From: Drechmeria coniospora
Taxonomy: Eukaryota > Ascomycota > Sordariomycetes > Hypocreales > Ophiocordycipitaceae
Assembly (NCBI RefSeq): GCF_001625195.1
Contig: NC_054391.1
Coordinates: forward strand, 1,364,001-1,428,000
Length of the DNA stretch: 64,000 bases
Direction: 5' to 3'
Part shown: positions 34,901-48,310 of the stretch, piece by piece
Layout of the letters: each line of letters begins with the position of its first letter
Numbering within the stretch: the first letter of the stretch is position 1
Made by a program: the position numbers and the translations under genes
The notes under the pieces: model-generated
Databases searched by the model: none
Seen by the model: only the letters and a program-made list of their open reading frames with translations
What the model was told of the DNA's origin: nothing

Positions 34901-37900
34901 CAGTCGTCGATCGTGCGGTCGATCGTGTGGCCGTGCAGTTGGTGTTTTCCGGGTACATGTGCGTGCTTGAAGGTGTACATGTACGGAGTACTAGGAGTAC
35001 ATGTACGGAGTACTCCGTAAGGAAGGTAATAACACTCTTCATCTAAGTACTCCGTACAAGTACTCCGTACAGGTGGGTGTACTTGATGCAGCACAGATAC
35101 GGATGCCGGTTCGAGTACTAAGTACCTAATAGGGATACGGAGTAAGTACTTTACATGCAAGTATGGAGTACTCAAGTATGTCCCTGTTCATCGAGACCTG
35201 GACTTATCCGTGGAGCGAACCTGCTCATTGTACTTCTAACATGCACGTAAGTACTTGCCTCCAAGTACTTGCTGTAAGTAGGCACGATCAGTGAGTGAGG
35301 CAGGAACCTACATGCATGGACTTTTCCGTACCGACTACTTACTTGCAGCCATTCGTCGTGCGCATTCGGAGGTACCCAGTACACACCGCTCATACTTGCA
35401 TGTGAATGATTACTTGTCATATACGGAGGATTCCTCCATGCCCTTGGAATGTACTCCGCTTTCGTATCATTACATGCTGTACTGTACGTGTTCCCCAGTG
35501 CGTTTGTATTCCTTCCTTCGTGCTGGGATCTCAAGACTGCGGATGCCAACTGTCCGTTGCCGTTTGTCCATCTGCCGACCGAGCCGTTCAAGCGAGCCTG
35601 TTCCTCGACGCTGACATGGACAGTGAACAGGCCAACCCGAGAGCAATACCCTGCCGATGCCGCCCGCCTCTCATGACGACTGTCCCCCTCCGACGCGGCC
35701 CGGGACAAGACGCAGGAGTGCAGCGCACGAACGGGTGGAGGCACCGCGAGCATGGGAAGTGGATTCGGACAGGACATGATCCCATGTCGTGTTTGCATCA
35801 TCATTCCCACTCCATCAGTAGACGGATCCCATTCATGCGAAAGCTCCACGCGGCCTTGAGCAAACACTCTGCACGGACGAACGGCCGCTCTCTTGTTGAC
35901 GCCGCAGCGGCGTCGTGTCATCTCATCCACTTCCCTGCCCTACCTTCCGCTGACGGTTCACGGTTCATGGTTCACGATGCATGATCCACGGTTTCGGGCG
36001 CTTGGCTCCGCAAGTGCCTGCTCGAGATTACAGTACATGTAAGCAAGTAAAGTAGGACCGTACAGGGGCGCTCTTTTACCGCAAAAGCCAGAATGGCCGT
36101 ATCACCACCCCGCTACCCGCTACGGACGTTTGACCTGTTCAGGATATCTTGGCAGAATATCTACTGCACCGGCTTGTCCTGCACGTGCAGGTGGAAGTAT
36201 TTAGTCTTGCCTACAGAAAAGGTACACTTACTGTACTTGTACGGAGTACTCCGTACTGTGAGTATATTTGCAAGCATACTTACCTACAACGACTGGCACC
36301 TGTCTCGATGAGCACGAGCGACATGCCATCCGATGTCTGGTTCGAGCATCGTCAACCGAAGCAGTCCTCATCCGGCAGCCTCTTGACCATTGTCTGTCTC
36401 CATCATCATCCCCGTCCATTTCAATCCAACAGAGGGGGGGTGAGCAGCAGCGGCTGACTCGAACGAGGTCGACGGCGAATTTGCCGTGCAGATGCCGCGT
36501 GCGCGGACCAAGCGTGTGAACGAAACAGCCGTGGCCTGCGGTGACATTGTTGCCTGTCGTCAAATCACTCCCCCCGACCTCGCTCGCTTCGGCCTCGAGC
36601 AGCAGGAGATGCCTGTCATGCTTGTCACCTTGTCGTCATGTCACATACCCGGGCCACATGCCATTATTCTCCCAGCATCGCGCACGAGATGTAGTTGCTC
36701 AGCACAGTGGCTAGCACGTATCTGTTAAGTAAGTACATGCGTGTGTATGCCTTGAATACGTGTCTGCAACTACAGTACACGTAGATAAGCACGCCTTCAT
36801 GCTGTAGTATGCTAGTACATCCGACGTAGCATTGCATGCCATTGAATCGTCCTCCGCACATTCGAGAAGGTAAGTAATAGTACGGAGTATTCAACTACGG
36901 GTTAGTTACAGGATGCGCCAGTACGTGAACAGCACATGTACTTGAACATGATCTTGCTTGGCACTGAACTGTACTCGAGTACTGTGCTTACTGCAAGTAA
37001 ATGCAGGTGCTGCAGGAAGTAGTTGTACTTGAGTACTTGCTTCTACGGCTTCTACTCCGAATGACTGCAAGTATTGTACTTACTTGTGGGTGCAGGTTGC
37101 ACTCGCATCCGCGAGCTAGCAGGAGTACAAGTACTTGCTGTTCTCCGTAGGTGTACTCCGTACTCCGTACACCTACTCAAGTACGTACTGTACTCGTAAT
37201 ACCTGCCAGGAACCCGCACGCACATCGGCGGATCAACTGCCTGAGGGCGGAAGCTGAGGCATTTTCCTCTGTACATTCAAGTACATGTACATGTAAGCAC
37301 AGTTGCACTTCCCCAGTCACACATGTACAAGCACATGTACACCTAGAGAAGGGAGTACGGAGCATCTGGTACAAGTTATCTGTACATGCTTGTACTCCGT
37401 ACGGCGTGCCATAGTACTGTAAGTACTTGATACTTACGAAGTACGGAGTATACAGCACGGAGTGCCTACAGGTAATAATACCTACCAAGGTATAGTACGG
37501 AGTATGGAGTACGAGTAAACGAGTACTGTACAGAGTACGGAGTATTTGATACTTGTACGACAATTACTATTAGGTACCTAGTACTCAGATACTTGTGGTA
37601 TTACTCCGTACCTGCACGCGACACCCGGGCCTTGGCACTGAAGGATCGTGGGGCGCCGCCGATGCCACGCACTCAAGTTAGTACTTATCTGTGCGCAAGT
37701 ACGGAGTACAGTAATAATACTTACTTACATGTACTTAATACGGAGTTCATACGATGCACAGATAAAAGCAACTGCCAGCCTCCAGTACAGTACATGTACT
37801 CTGTACTGTGCAGGTGCAGTACTTACTTGTACATCGATACTTGTGCTCTGTCCACCTGCCAGTATGACTAAGTACCCAGTGCGGTTCCGAGTATACAGAG

Positions 37901-40024
37901 CACACCATGCCTGCAAGGGCGTTGGTGGGAATCCAGCAGGTGCTCTGCAGATTGACAAGCACAAGTTCCACTCGACCGAGCCACCACAGTAGGTACTCGA
38001 ATATGCCCCTTCTGCGCGCGTACGCACACTGTACAGTATGCGCCGCCTTGGGTTACATACGGAACCTACACTTGCAATACTCGACCAGAGCTCCGGCTTG
38101 TGCCGTTGACTTGGCGAACCGTGGCGTCTTCATCGTCTTGACCTGGTGTGGATCCGTGCTTTAATACGTCATAAATGGAGGAGATTTCAGATGTGCCTAC
38201 CCTCCGCTGTTGCTTCTTTTCTTGGACATTCCATCTTCCTTACCCATATACTACTCTTCTTCGGGTTTGCATCTACAGAGTATGCACTCCGTACTCCGTA
38301 CGCCTGCTCCGTACCCCGTCATTACGTCGAGGCAGGATTTAGAGGCAGGCCAGCCAGGTGCCGACTTGGAATTCACTACGGGGCGCGCCATGTATGATGC
38401 ATGATGCATGGCAAGTACATTCGGCTTCGTTACTGGCAGTCGGTTTGTAGGAGCATCTTAAGATGTCAGGTCGAATATTCCCAAGCATTGTTACAATTAT
38501 ATCAGGTCGGCATTGCCTACCAATCTTCGTTCTTCCTCGGCACTCATAGGCTGTCCAACTACCGTACTGACTGTACAACTAAAGTACGAGAACGAGGTGC
38601 GGCCTACCCAGGATCCTGACAAGCACTGTACGAGTACAAGTTTGAGCACAAGTACACCTACAGGAACCCATACTTACAGTGCATGTATGTGTCCCCGTAG
38701 TCATGCAAGCACAAGCGTTCGCACCATTTGCGAGAACCTTCGTTTCGCATATGGGGTAGACCATCCGCCGTATCACCTCGTCGTCCGGATCGCCCCGTTC
38801 AGGTCCAGCGGCCGCCTACGGACACACTGCAATTGCATACTTTTCCAGTAATAAATGGCTTTTTCACCCACCAGAAGTACTGTGTTTCCCTGTACTGTAC
38901 AAGTACTGAACTCGTGCTCGTACAACAAAGTATGTTGGTGTACTGTACGGAGTAAATGTACACCAACTTGCTATGTACATGTACTTACCTGCCTCCCACC
39001 ACCACCAAGCCAGTCACATTCGGCGAGGGAGGGCAAAGTAGATTCAGGAAGCCTGTATTCACATGTTTGGCGGGGACGCTCCCTCCCCATCCGGCCGGCC
39101 GCGGCCCACCAATGGATGAATGGAAACGGACAAGAGGGTGGCCTGCTGGAGGGAGGCTTGATGGAAGTTGACGACGTCCATCTGCCATCATGAGAGCGAG
39201 GAAGACATCCTCTCTCCATTCGTAGACGGAATCCATCTGGGGGTTTTATTTACATGTAGGCATTGGTAGTATTTACTTGGACATGTAAGTACTTGCTGCT
39301 ATATGTACATGTACAGCAGGTGTGGTTGCACTCGTACTCGTATACCTGTACACCTACTATTACTGTATAACGTGCAGAGTACGAGTGAGTGTGCAAATAG
39401 TTGCAAGTACGTGTGCAAGTACTCCGTACATGTACATGCAATTACATGTGCGGAGTAATCAAGTACGGAGTTCAACCTACATGTGCTTATATCCGACGAG
39501 GAGTCCGGAGTAATACTGTACGGGGTACGGAGACAACTTGTACTGCCACTGGCTTCTGCATCACAGTGCCGGTCCCGTAACAATATAAAAATCGGAATGG
39601 ATTTATGATGGAAGATGTGCACTTCCGAGTAGGGGGGCCCTTCCCCTCGAGGGAGAACATGACACTCTTCTGCGCGTCAGGACCAACGGCCCCGACGAAA
39701 CAGAAACTCTACATGTGGTGAGAGAAACGCCCTCGTTCGAGTACGTTCCGGGGCTGTAACGCGGCAGTCTCTGCTCCGCGTTATGCTATCTTGCTCGCAG
39801 TCTAGAATATACTCACAATGGTCAGCAAATCTTCAATATACGTATGCTGCCACGTTTGGATGCGACGAAACAACCACCTTTTGGCATAACTACAGCTGGC
39901 CCTTGCATGGAAAATGCCATTAGTAGAATTTCTGCGAGATACAGTTGAAGGTCACGCATCATTCATGAGCAAAATGCTTGCGCGACATGTATTTCAAATG
40001 CGTCTAATAGTAACCCAGAGCTCC
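28906..40024. other. Eleven-kilobase gene-poor block
   Basis: No gene could be supported over about 11 kb. The first 2.5 kb is the likely long promoter/leader of the disordered-protein gene and includes a G-rich tract (30690-30910). From about 31.3 kb onward the DNA alternates ordinary mixed sequence with ACGGAGTA/GTAC-dense stretches (34.3-34.6, 34.9-35.3, 36.0-36.3, 36.7-37.9, 38.2-38.6, 38.9-39.5 kb). A 16-bp perfect palindrome TACGGAGTACTCCGTA lies at 35004-35019. The longest frames (up to 273 codons, minus strand near 32.8-33.7 kb) have no motif, no consistent composition and no splice partner. Confidence 0.55.
30690..30910 (+). repeat. G-rich tract with (GGGGAC)n core
   Basis: Purine- and G-rich on the plus strand. 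A core of GGGGAC/GAGGAC hexamers lies at about 30842-30898, preceded by GGGGGGA/GGGAG runs. Many runs of four or more guanines make quadruplex formation plausible. No coding use is supported. Confidence 0.75.
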
Positions 40025-41870
40025 TCATTTGCGCAAGCCACCCTTCCTGGTGAGATAAGCGTATCCGATCACACCCAGGTTCGTGTTGGGAGCGCCATTA
40101 CAGTCCTCTGCTGCCCATAGAAAATAATTAAGCTTCGCCTCGTTGTAACAAGAGTACAGAGGAATCGACCCCGGCACCTGGCTCGTATAGATCCATCCTG
40201 CAGGCCCATACGGAAGCTGGTTGTCGCATTTGGAATCGGTGGTAAGGAATGAAGTCTCTCCGAGGCGACACTCGAACAGCATAACGGTTCCTGGCTCCTG
40301 GGCACGTGGGATGAACCAAACGGCTTTGCCAAGGTAACCATTGGACGGAATTCGGGTCGAAGTAATGTAAGTGTTGCCGTTATATGCAAGCCTCAATTGT
40401 AGAAATGGAAGCTCCGAGAATCCACATCCCAGTTTGCTTGTGAAAACTTTGGTCCATGCGGGCTTAGGAGTTCCGTCCGATTGATGTAGACCGATTTCTT
40501 GGAGGTCTTGACTCTGATCCTGTATTTGGTAGTAAATATAGTTTTCAATACCCGGTGTGCCGAGCACGTTATGGTAGGCGACGCATAGTTGCCTCTCCTG
40601 CACGCCAAACGTTGGCGCCCGACCAGGTATCCCCTGCTCCACCAACTGCACCGTCCGTAGTTGCGGTACGTTGGGAAATTGTTGGTATAACCAACCGACA
40701 AGGACGCCGATATTTCCCAACGTTACGTAGGGAAAATCAAAGTAGGAACTTTCAGCCTCTCCGGGTTTATTGTAGGCGTTGATGGAGACGCGCCATAGCC
40801 GGCCTCCGACCTTGTCTGCGAGGCCCCGAAGCACCGTCATGCCCGAAAGCTGGCCGCCGGGCGCATCATCGAGTTCCAAGCCGAATCTGTTGTCAATCGA
40901 TGTCATAACCCATGCTGTCGACTGTTCGGCGAAAACAGCATCGTAACCAGCAATATAGTTTTCTGCAATTTTATCGATCCAGCTGGCTTTATCGCAAGGA
41001 ACACCCGAGCCACAGCCGATGTTGAAGTAATTCACGTTGCCGACTTCTCTGTTGAGGACGAAGTCGGCGATTCGGCCGTTGCCATTCAGCCCGTTATAGC
41101 GACGGGCCAGCATGCCGGCGAATCGTCCAAAGTCGGCCGCATCATCGGGCACGCAATAGATTCCAGCCGTACAGCCACCTTTTCCGCGTGCCCATTCGGG
41201 CGTGCCATATACAATCGCTGTCGTAACCCGACCTTGCTTGGTCCATGCGAAAATAGCTGCGTCTACCGCGGGGATAATTACGAAGCAGTGGCCGTCGTAC
41301 TCCTGCTCATCCGCAGCACATGGCGGCGCTTTTTTGGTGGGCTCCCAGTCAGCCCAGACCAAATATTGCGATTGACCACCAGGGGTAGCGTCCCAAACCT
41401 GCTGCGTATTTGGCCAGGAGTCGGGATAGATGCCCTTGAGCTGAAAGGCCGTCCTGGATGGATACGGAAGCGCAGGTTGCGTTGTTGTTATTGTCTCTGT
41501 CGCCGAAGTGGAGGCAGACGTTTGAGACGTCTCCGTTGGCATAGTCGTGCCTGACATCACATCGGTGCTCTCATGAGTCTGCGTCGGAACCTGGGTTTGT
41601 GGTGGGCAAGTCGCGCATGCTTTGGTGACCGTTCTGACTCGATAGGACTTGTTTACTAATCTGTCAAGATCGACCATGGGCAGGTATATATATTTACCTA
41701 GTAATGATCGTTTTGGACCATGTTGTGTCGCAGCAGACGAGATCCATTGGCAGATACTCGATTAGCACTGTCGGCTCATGCTGATCTGCGCTTCCCGTCG
41801 TAGAGACGGTGGCGGCAAGACGACCAAAAGCGAGCAACGCTGCGTATAGACGAGAGTGACGTCGAGACAT
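40025..41870 (-). CDS. Secreted TIM-barrel protein (DUF5722-like) with C-terminal repeat module
   Basis: Two exons: 41870-41698 (signal peptide MSRRHSRLYAALLAFGRLA and a short linker) and a main exon ending at 40025. Two acceptors keep the phase: at 41634 (64-nt intron, 593 aa) or 41661 (37-nt intron, 602 aa). The longer intron fits local sizes. A Thr/Ser-rich linker with a CATCPP pair follows. The main domain has YLVWADWEPT, VTAIVYGTPEW, FAGMLARRYNG, a FVLNREVGN strand end, ENYIAGYDAVFAE, VMTSIDNRFGLE, WRVSINAYNKPGE and IENYIYYQIQDQ, which fit a TIM barrel of the DUF5722 glycosidase-like kind. Where I would expect an NEVN motif, this protein has NREVGN. The last 150 residues contain two LYxC/LFEC-type units (VMLFECRLGE, IPLYSCYNEAKLNYFLW) like DUF5648 repeats. 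Extracellular; substrate unknown. Confidence 0.72.
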
Positions 41871-44800
41871 GGCCAAGGTTTGCATGCATGCATTGGGTCT
41901 GTCCATCGAATGTCGAAGTTTCCAAACGAAGCCCGTATTTGAAGTTGTGGTGTACGGACGGACAAGCTTTAAATGGCGATGAGAGAGACAATGCTGCCAA
42001 CGTAAGGTTTGCCGTGTGGAAAATCACCGGGCGCCTTTCATATACTCCCTTCTGGAATCACGACATGATCTTGTGGGTATGATAGATAGTACGCGCGTGA
42101 CGGCAACAAACAAAATTGCTGATGAAAACTAGCTTCATCTCCATGTTCCCTGGTAAGACATGGTTTCACGCTTAATCAACAGTAGAGCCCTTCGTTGGTC
42201 GCGTGCTGATGCCATGACGGAATACCTTGTGCTGCAAGTTGGCTTATATCCAGCCCACCCGTCTGGAGTAGCAGCTCCAGGCAGAGACACGCTGGCTCGA
42301 ACGAGGTTTAGCCTCAGATGCTATCCAAAGCACTATTGGTATATTCGTCCCAGGTCCCCGTTCCTGCGCGAACGTGTTTTTGCTGCCAGCCAAGTTGCAT
42401 TTCAGCAGTTTCTTGGCAAGGCTACTAAAGCTGCCAGGGAATGTTCATCAGCTATCGAGACGAGGCTGGGTTAAGCATTGTCGCCAAGTCGGCCCCATAT
42501 CACCCTGCTTACCACAACGCGACGTGGGCAGCGAAAGGGCAGAAGCTGTATTAGGAATTTCGCAAGGCAGGCATGTGACATTAAGGTAAACCTGAAATGT
42601 CCGTGTAGAATGCCATCTTAATCGTTTGGCCTATCCAAGATGCTCTCCTGGACATGTCCAAGTTGCGATGCACCACCTTCTCCAGCCTTCGCACTACCTC
42701 AGTAGACTGGGGACGGACTGTACCAATTGGGTTTCTGGTCCGAGGGGTGTTTGGCCAGGCCGCTGTATCCCCAACTGTGGTCAGTAACGAGGTCGGAGCC
42801 GCATGTGCCTCCGGCGGCCCCCCGGGGGCGTCTGCGACGGGCGGTCCTCGCCTTCGGCTCGCTTCTGCGCATCAATGTAATGAAGTCTGGTGTGCATAGA
42901 CTTGGTCTTGACAGTACGAGTAGATGCGCATGGGGAGCCAAAGGCAAGGCCTGCTTGCTGCCGGAGGCAAATGCAGCTCGAGCTCGTTACCATTGACCAT
43001 CCCTAATTGCTCCAGTTAAAAGAACCAGCGATGTTGAATAGGGGACTGGCGTTGCCGACTGGAATGACTGCTCCGAATGCATTCGGAGACATTGAAAGGC
43101 TGGATGGTAGTGTCCATATAAGGAAGACGGTGTGAATCTGGAAGAATGTGGCATACCACGTACACCTACTTGACATGACCATGATAGTAACCGCCGTTTG
43201 GAGTCTCGACACCGCTTTAACAACTTGCGTATTGCAAGACCTCCTTCGCGTCGTCCCCGCCTCCCCGTTGTACAGGCCGACGAGTGTGCTATCAAACATG
43301 CGTCGATGCGCCTAGTGAACTGTGGCTGGTGGATGGATGGCAAAGATGGTGCAGTCATCTCGACATACTGTCGGCTGGACTGGTGCTGGGGCTCCCATAA
43401 CAAAACGGAACAGCACGCTACACGCAGATGGTCAACGAGCCAACAGAGTCCATGGTTGTCCATAGTGCACACCATATTCTTTTGCCAATGGCCAACATCG
43501 TCACTTCCCTCGGATGCCCATTGTCCGCCGCCATCAAGACGTATGGTACAATGGATGAATGGCCCTTGCTAGCAGGCTCGAATCCTTCACAAACCCGTTC
43601 CCTTGCCGTCGTCCCTGCTCCCGAGCCTGCGCATCTTTTCCGCGGCTCGTCCCTTGCCAAGCTTCCCTGGCATCACCAACCATCTATCATTATACCTGGC
43701 TTCCTCTATGCACGCCTTTGCTCCCGGTGCAATACAATCTCCTGCCCAGAGGTCCATTGCAACAGCGGGAAGCTCGCGTGTCTTGCTGCACATGGTGCCA
43801 AATGCAACGCTGGATGCAACGTCCGACTGTCACTTTGCTCTGCTGTCAATCACCCACCCACCCCAATGCCCTATCTAGACAGCAACACCATCTTAAAATC
43901 GGACCCGAAGAACTGCTGCGCTGACATTGGCACAGCGGCAAGTTCAGAGTCACTCTCAGCCCTTACCCTTTCTCCGTGTTTTAGAGAGTCCACAAGCTCA
44001 GCCTCGGTGCATGCATGCTACTGTCAGGATGTTCCTGGCCCGGAGCAATCGTCCCTACTGTCGTCGCCTTCAAGACACTATGGTCCGTTGCAGCAAAAAT
44101 GCAAACCCCTATCACGACACATCGGTCGAACTACTCATATGCCATGCCAATAATCAATTCATGACGGGGCACATACTAATCTGTTAATTACGTCATCCAG
44201 CCCAGTATCAGCAAATTCCACGCGCCATCTGTACCCCCTCCACACTCCCTCCACGCGTGCCTTCAGCCTCAAAAACCTTCCTTCTATTATATCAAGACAA
44301 GCCAACGTACCAGTAATACGGAGTATTCCGTACGGAATACATGCACTCGTTGTAACCACAAGTGTGGAGCTTCGGGTGTTACGCCTGTTCTTCCGCGATT
44401 CGGAACTACAAAGTCCGTTTCCGCATCCCAAGTTGTTCCGGGTGTGGGCCAAGGTGACGAAGAGAGAAAAATCAGCAGCGTCAAAGGGTGGCATCTCCGC
44501 AGGACCAGAACGGATCCTTCGTTCTTCGTACCCATCCATCCGAGTACGGTACGTATTCGGAGAAATGGCGTGGTCGGATTTCCCATTGCCGCTGGCAGTA
44601 CGGAGTATCACCTCGACGGACAGGAATCAAGGAACTCGACCTGTGCCCCGCTCATCCATCATCCAACAAGAGGCCTGCTTCATCGCTCCATTTGCCGGAT
44701 GCCTGATGCCTAAACTCGTCTCGGAATCAGCCTTCAATGAGGATAGGGGCAGGGACAAGAGCATACTGTAGACAACGGCCGGTTGGTGGCGCCTCCCAGG

Positions 44801-46187
44801 CACAGAGGCACAGGAAACGGCACTGACACAGGAAAAGGCACAGGCACCACCGACGAACCGAATTGAGTCTACTCCGTACGGAGTATCTGGCCGCATCTCC
44901 ACCCTCCCCCCCCCGGCCTCGAGCCCCGGTCAGACAGAGGTCTCTCGCCCTGTGGCGGCAGCTCATTCGCCGGCTTCCGAGGGCACGTACTTGCAGGAAG
45001 CAGGGCGGATGAGAAAGGGGAAAAGAGAAAAAGTAGGACGTTGTACGGAGTGATACCATATGCGCGCGCTTCATCCATGACCGCCTCTTCTTGGCTCGGC
45101 GAGGAAACGTTCCGGGTAAGTTGCCGTCGCTCTGGCTAGGGATGGGTCCAACGCATGAGACATGTTACCCGCTCCGAGGCGTCGTCGCTCGCCCACCTGC
45201 TTTTTCTTAATTGACCTGAGGAAGCTGAGAACTGCAGCAGGCCTGCCAGCCTACCCCATGATTGGGCGGCGGTGACAGTGCCCAGGCAATTGCCGTCATT
45301 GTGACGAGCGAGGAACCATCGCACACGCATGTCCGTTCACCTCACATCTGTCCGATCCAGTCGATGAGTGAGACAGGCCGACGCATTGATGAACACCAAT
45401 ATGCCCACCTGCATGGCCATCAACAGTACCTGCAGTTACGTGTACGTGTACATTTGGCTGTGCGCACAAGTACGCATGGACAACCGCCAGAGCCTGTCTC
45501 CATTCAGCAGCACCGGTCGACGCAGGGGAAGCTTACGAGCATCGTGATTGAAATGCACACCTGCCCATGATGACCTCGAGCAGGAATTTTCAAATGCCTG
45601 TCGAAAACTGTGATGAGCCATTGAGACCCGGAGGGTAACTGTGCTGTCCCTAATGTCAGCGACGAGTTCTGATTCATCATTTCAGTATCAAAAGGAAGCA
45701 AGGGTTGGGGTCTTGGGCCGATCGATGTAAGCCTACCACAGAAATGGGCACGCCCCTGGACGGTAATTTCTTGTCGTTGGGTGGTTTGATGAAAGGTAGC
45801 AAGCAGGAGGTTCATGTTGTCTTCGGTTTCTACACCTCCTAGGCAATGACACGATGTGACGATGATGCTGTTGCACTAACGAGGTTTGTGGTAAGGCGCT
45901 TCATGGCAGTATATCAGTACTCGCGAGGCAAGATTGGTAGTCGTGGATCTCAGCCAGGTTATATTTCATTCAGATAAATTCGAAACCCGTCATCCGCATC
46001 GAAGGCAGCCACGTCGTTTCTCCGCAACTTCAAGCTCAACCCGTGCCAAGAGCGTCAGCAGCTTGGCGAGTATCCAGAACAAATATTTAGATTCAAGTAC
46101 CTAAATATCCGAATTCAGCATCATCTGCTACCGTGTTAAGGATGCTACATAGTCGTAAGAAGCATCAGCAAGTGACGGCAACAGCAT
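41871..46187. other. Gene-free intergenic block
   Basis: Mixed sequence without a supportable gene. A TATA-like TATATGAAAG on the minus strand near 42035-42044 could serve the DUF5722-like gene 170 bp away. A 16-bp perfect palindrome TACTCCGTACGGAGTA lies at 44870-44885, and TACGGAGTATTCCGTACGGA at 44318-44337. Frames of 240 codons or fewer near 43.4-44.2 kb (+) and 44.2-44.6 kb (-) look random. The right end is the 3' flank of the glutamic peptidase. Confidence 0.5.
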
Positions 46188-47156
46188 CTAGCCGTTCTTG
46201 AAAGTCACATCCGTATCGCTCGTGATCTCGCTGCTGGCGAGCACACGACCGCGCTGCTTCATGTACCACTTTTCAGATCCCCCCAAGTTCAGTGTTTCGC
46301 CTGAGCTGGTCGTGGCCTTGCATTTATGAAAGTCATAGGTCGTAAAGTCGGGGAACGGCACGAGGTCGCCTGGATCCTCCGCGATCCAGTCGGCGCTCTT
46401 CTGGCACAGCGGGCCGTGGACGCTCTTGACACGGTGTGTGGCCGCAAAACCGGTTGACTTATTCCAGAAGTGGCTACATACACCTCGTCGTTAGTTTGTC
46501 TTTGCGTCGACTTCACTCGCCAGTCAGGGTCATGACAAACGGCTCGCTGGCTGGCTTACATGGTGCCCGTCGTGTTGGATGTGGCTGTGACTTTCGTGTA
46601 GACCTCGTCCCCAATGCTGACTGTTGGTGAAAGTAGCTTAGAATCCATCTCTCTGCACGAGGAGGGCCGGGCGTTTGCAGTCTCACCTTTCACCGCCCCA
46701 CGGATCCAATTTGCAGGATAGAACTCGTACCAGGTGTAAACATCGACGACGCCGTTCGTAATCTATCATGCGAGCATTCTTCAGCATCTCCGGTATCAAA
46801 ACATCTCAATCAGAACAGCCGCTGCTCACGGTATGACCGGTGCCTCCCTGCAGGAGCACGGTACAATTTCCAACGCCGTCGATGCCAACCCACTGGTAAA
46901 ACCAGTACTGGTCCGTCTTGGATCGTCCAACTGGGATAGAAACGTTGGGCACGGTCCAGGTCGCTTCGACTACGCTGATGCCCGAGCCTGCCTTGACGGG
47001 GCCAGCCCAGTTGCTCGAGAGGACATCCCGCTTTACGACGGAAGATTGGGACAAGGGAGGGTGGCTGTTCACAGTGTCCCTGATCCTGGGGGTCCCAACG
47101 GAGCGCGCGCCAGCAAAGCTAGCAAGCACCAAGGCAGAAAAGACGGAGAACAACAT
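46188..47156 (-). CDS. Secreted glutamic peptidase (eqolisin, peptidase family G1)
   Basis: Four exons: 47156-46830, 46762-46687, 46620-46560 and 46473-46188, with GT-AG introns of 67, 66 and 86 nt; 249 aa, phases consistent. A signal peptide (MLFSVFSALVLASFAGA) is followed by a short propeptide ending in a Kex2-type KR at 42-43, leaving a mature enzyme of about 206 residues, the usual size. Family signatures are SSNWAG near 47, YQWVGIDG near 87, and the catalytic glutamine in LLQGG (Q103). WYEFYP is near 120 and the catalytic glutamate is in WIAED (E187). The 84-residue Q-to-E spacing matches scytalidoglutamic peptidase (83). It cleaves proteins at acidic pH outside the cell. A TATA-like TATAAGTATA lies 115-125 bp upstream. 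Confidence 0.93.
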
Positions 47157-47270
47157 GATTTCCAGGCTCTGTAGACGATGAGATCTATACGATGCTTAAT
47201 CTTTATCGTTTTCGGTCCCTCGGTTTTCTTTGCACCTGTTGAAGGCTTGATGTCGAGATATATGTAACCA

Positions 47271-47280
47271 TATACTTATA
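47271..47280 (-). promoter_or_regulatory. TATA-like element of the eqolisin gene
   Basis: TATAAGTATA read on the minus strand, about 115-125 bp upstream of the ATG at 47156. Confidence 0.4.
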
Positions 47281-48310
47281 CCTGTCTTCCGCCTGTGCAT
47301 CGCTGGGTATGTGTCCCGAGGGTCACCAATGGACATTTGTCACTCGGTTGATGGATGAGCTGCGCCTAGACGCAAATGCGGCAGCCCGATATTGAAATTC
47401 AACAAAGGTCATATTAAAAACTGACCCACGTGTCGGCTCCAGGTTGATGAGGAGATGACCGGGCCTTCCCTTGTGTGGCCGCCAGCAACAAGGTTGCTGG
47501 CTGAGAGCCCACGGATTCCGACGCGAGAGACCAAGAAAATGAAAAGAAGATGGCAAACTGTTTTGCTTGATTCCATTGATGCCGTGTTATCCGCTGCTCA
47601 TGGCTGTGGCCGCGAATGAAGTGAACACTAATGCATTCGATACAGCACATGCCGTGCTGACGATGTCCTCACTTCCACAGCGCTGACAGCAGTAATTAGC
47701 AGTATCGCAATCGTCCCCGGGGATCGAGTTCCGGACCTCCTTCCCGATGTGGCATCGACAACATGTTGCGTCCCGGCCCTTCTCCAGGATTATGAAATTG
47801 CCGTGCGGAGTAAGGCTGGGTTCCGGCCGACGACCGGCAAGGCTTGCTTCCACCACTTCCACAGTCGTCCGTATCCGTTTAGCCTGGGTACTCTCTTAGG
47901 TGGCTGCATAATATCTCCCATCTCATGTGACGTGGTATTCCGGCCCGAGACTCTGGAGCGCTGGCCTGGCGTGGAGACCATCGCGGAACAGCGAGCGAAG
48001 CCCAGAGCCCAATCGCAGACGACGAATGAGTCGTGTGACCATCGTCCAATTCCCATGGGTGTTGACACAATACCAGAACCCGAGCTTGATGGAACTCGTC
48101 TGTGTAGCGGAACTGGATACCTAGTCCACAGTCATTCCGTGCATTTTGTGACATTGGTGCCGGTTTGAGAGGCGGAGGACCACGATTGGTCATTTGTATT
48201 TGGAATTGACCGCCAACCGCGGCAGATATTTGGAATCCTCCCGGCTAATGATGTGTCGCATATTTCCTCACGATATCGTATCGGACGAGATTGCGAGGTG
48301 TTGGTCTGAA

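Noticed and set aside
35172..35930. 252-codon minus-strand frame
   Set aside because: Its end is composed of ACGGAGTA/GTAC repeat translation (TYVHVRST); no family signature.
47587..47862. Cysteine-rich minus-strand frame (CCRC, YCCQRC) that could be a small secreted protein
   Set aside because: No signal peptide, no credible upstream exon, and the start lies in sequence open in several frames.
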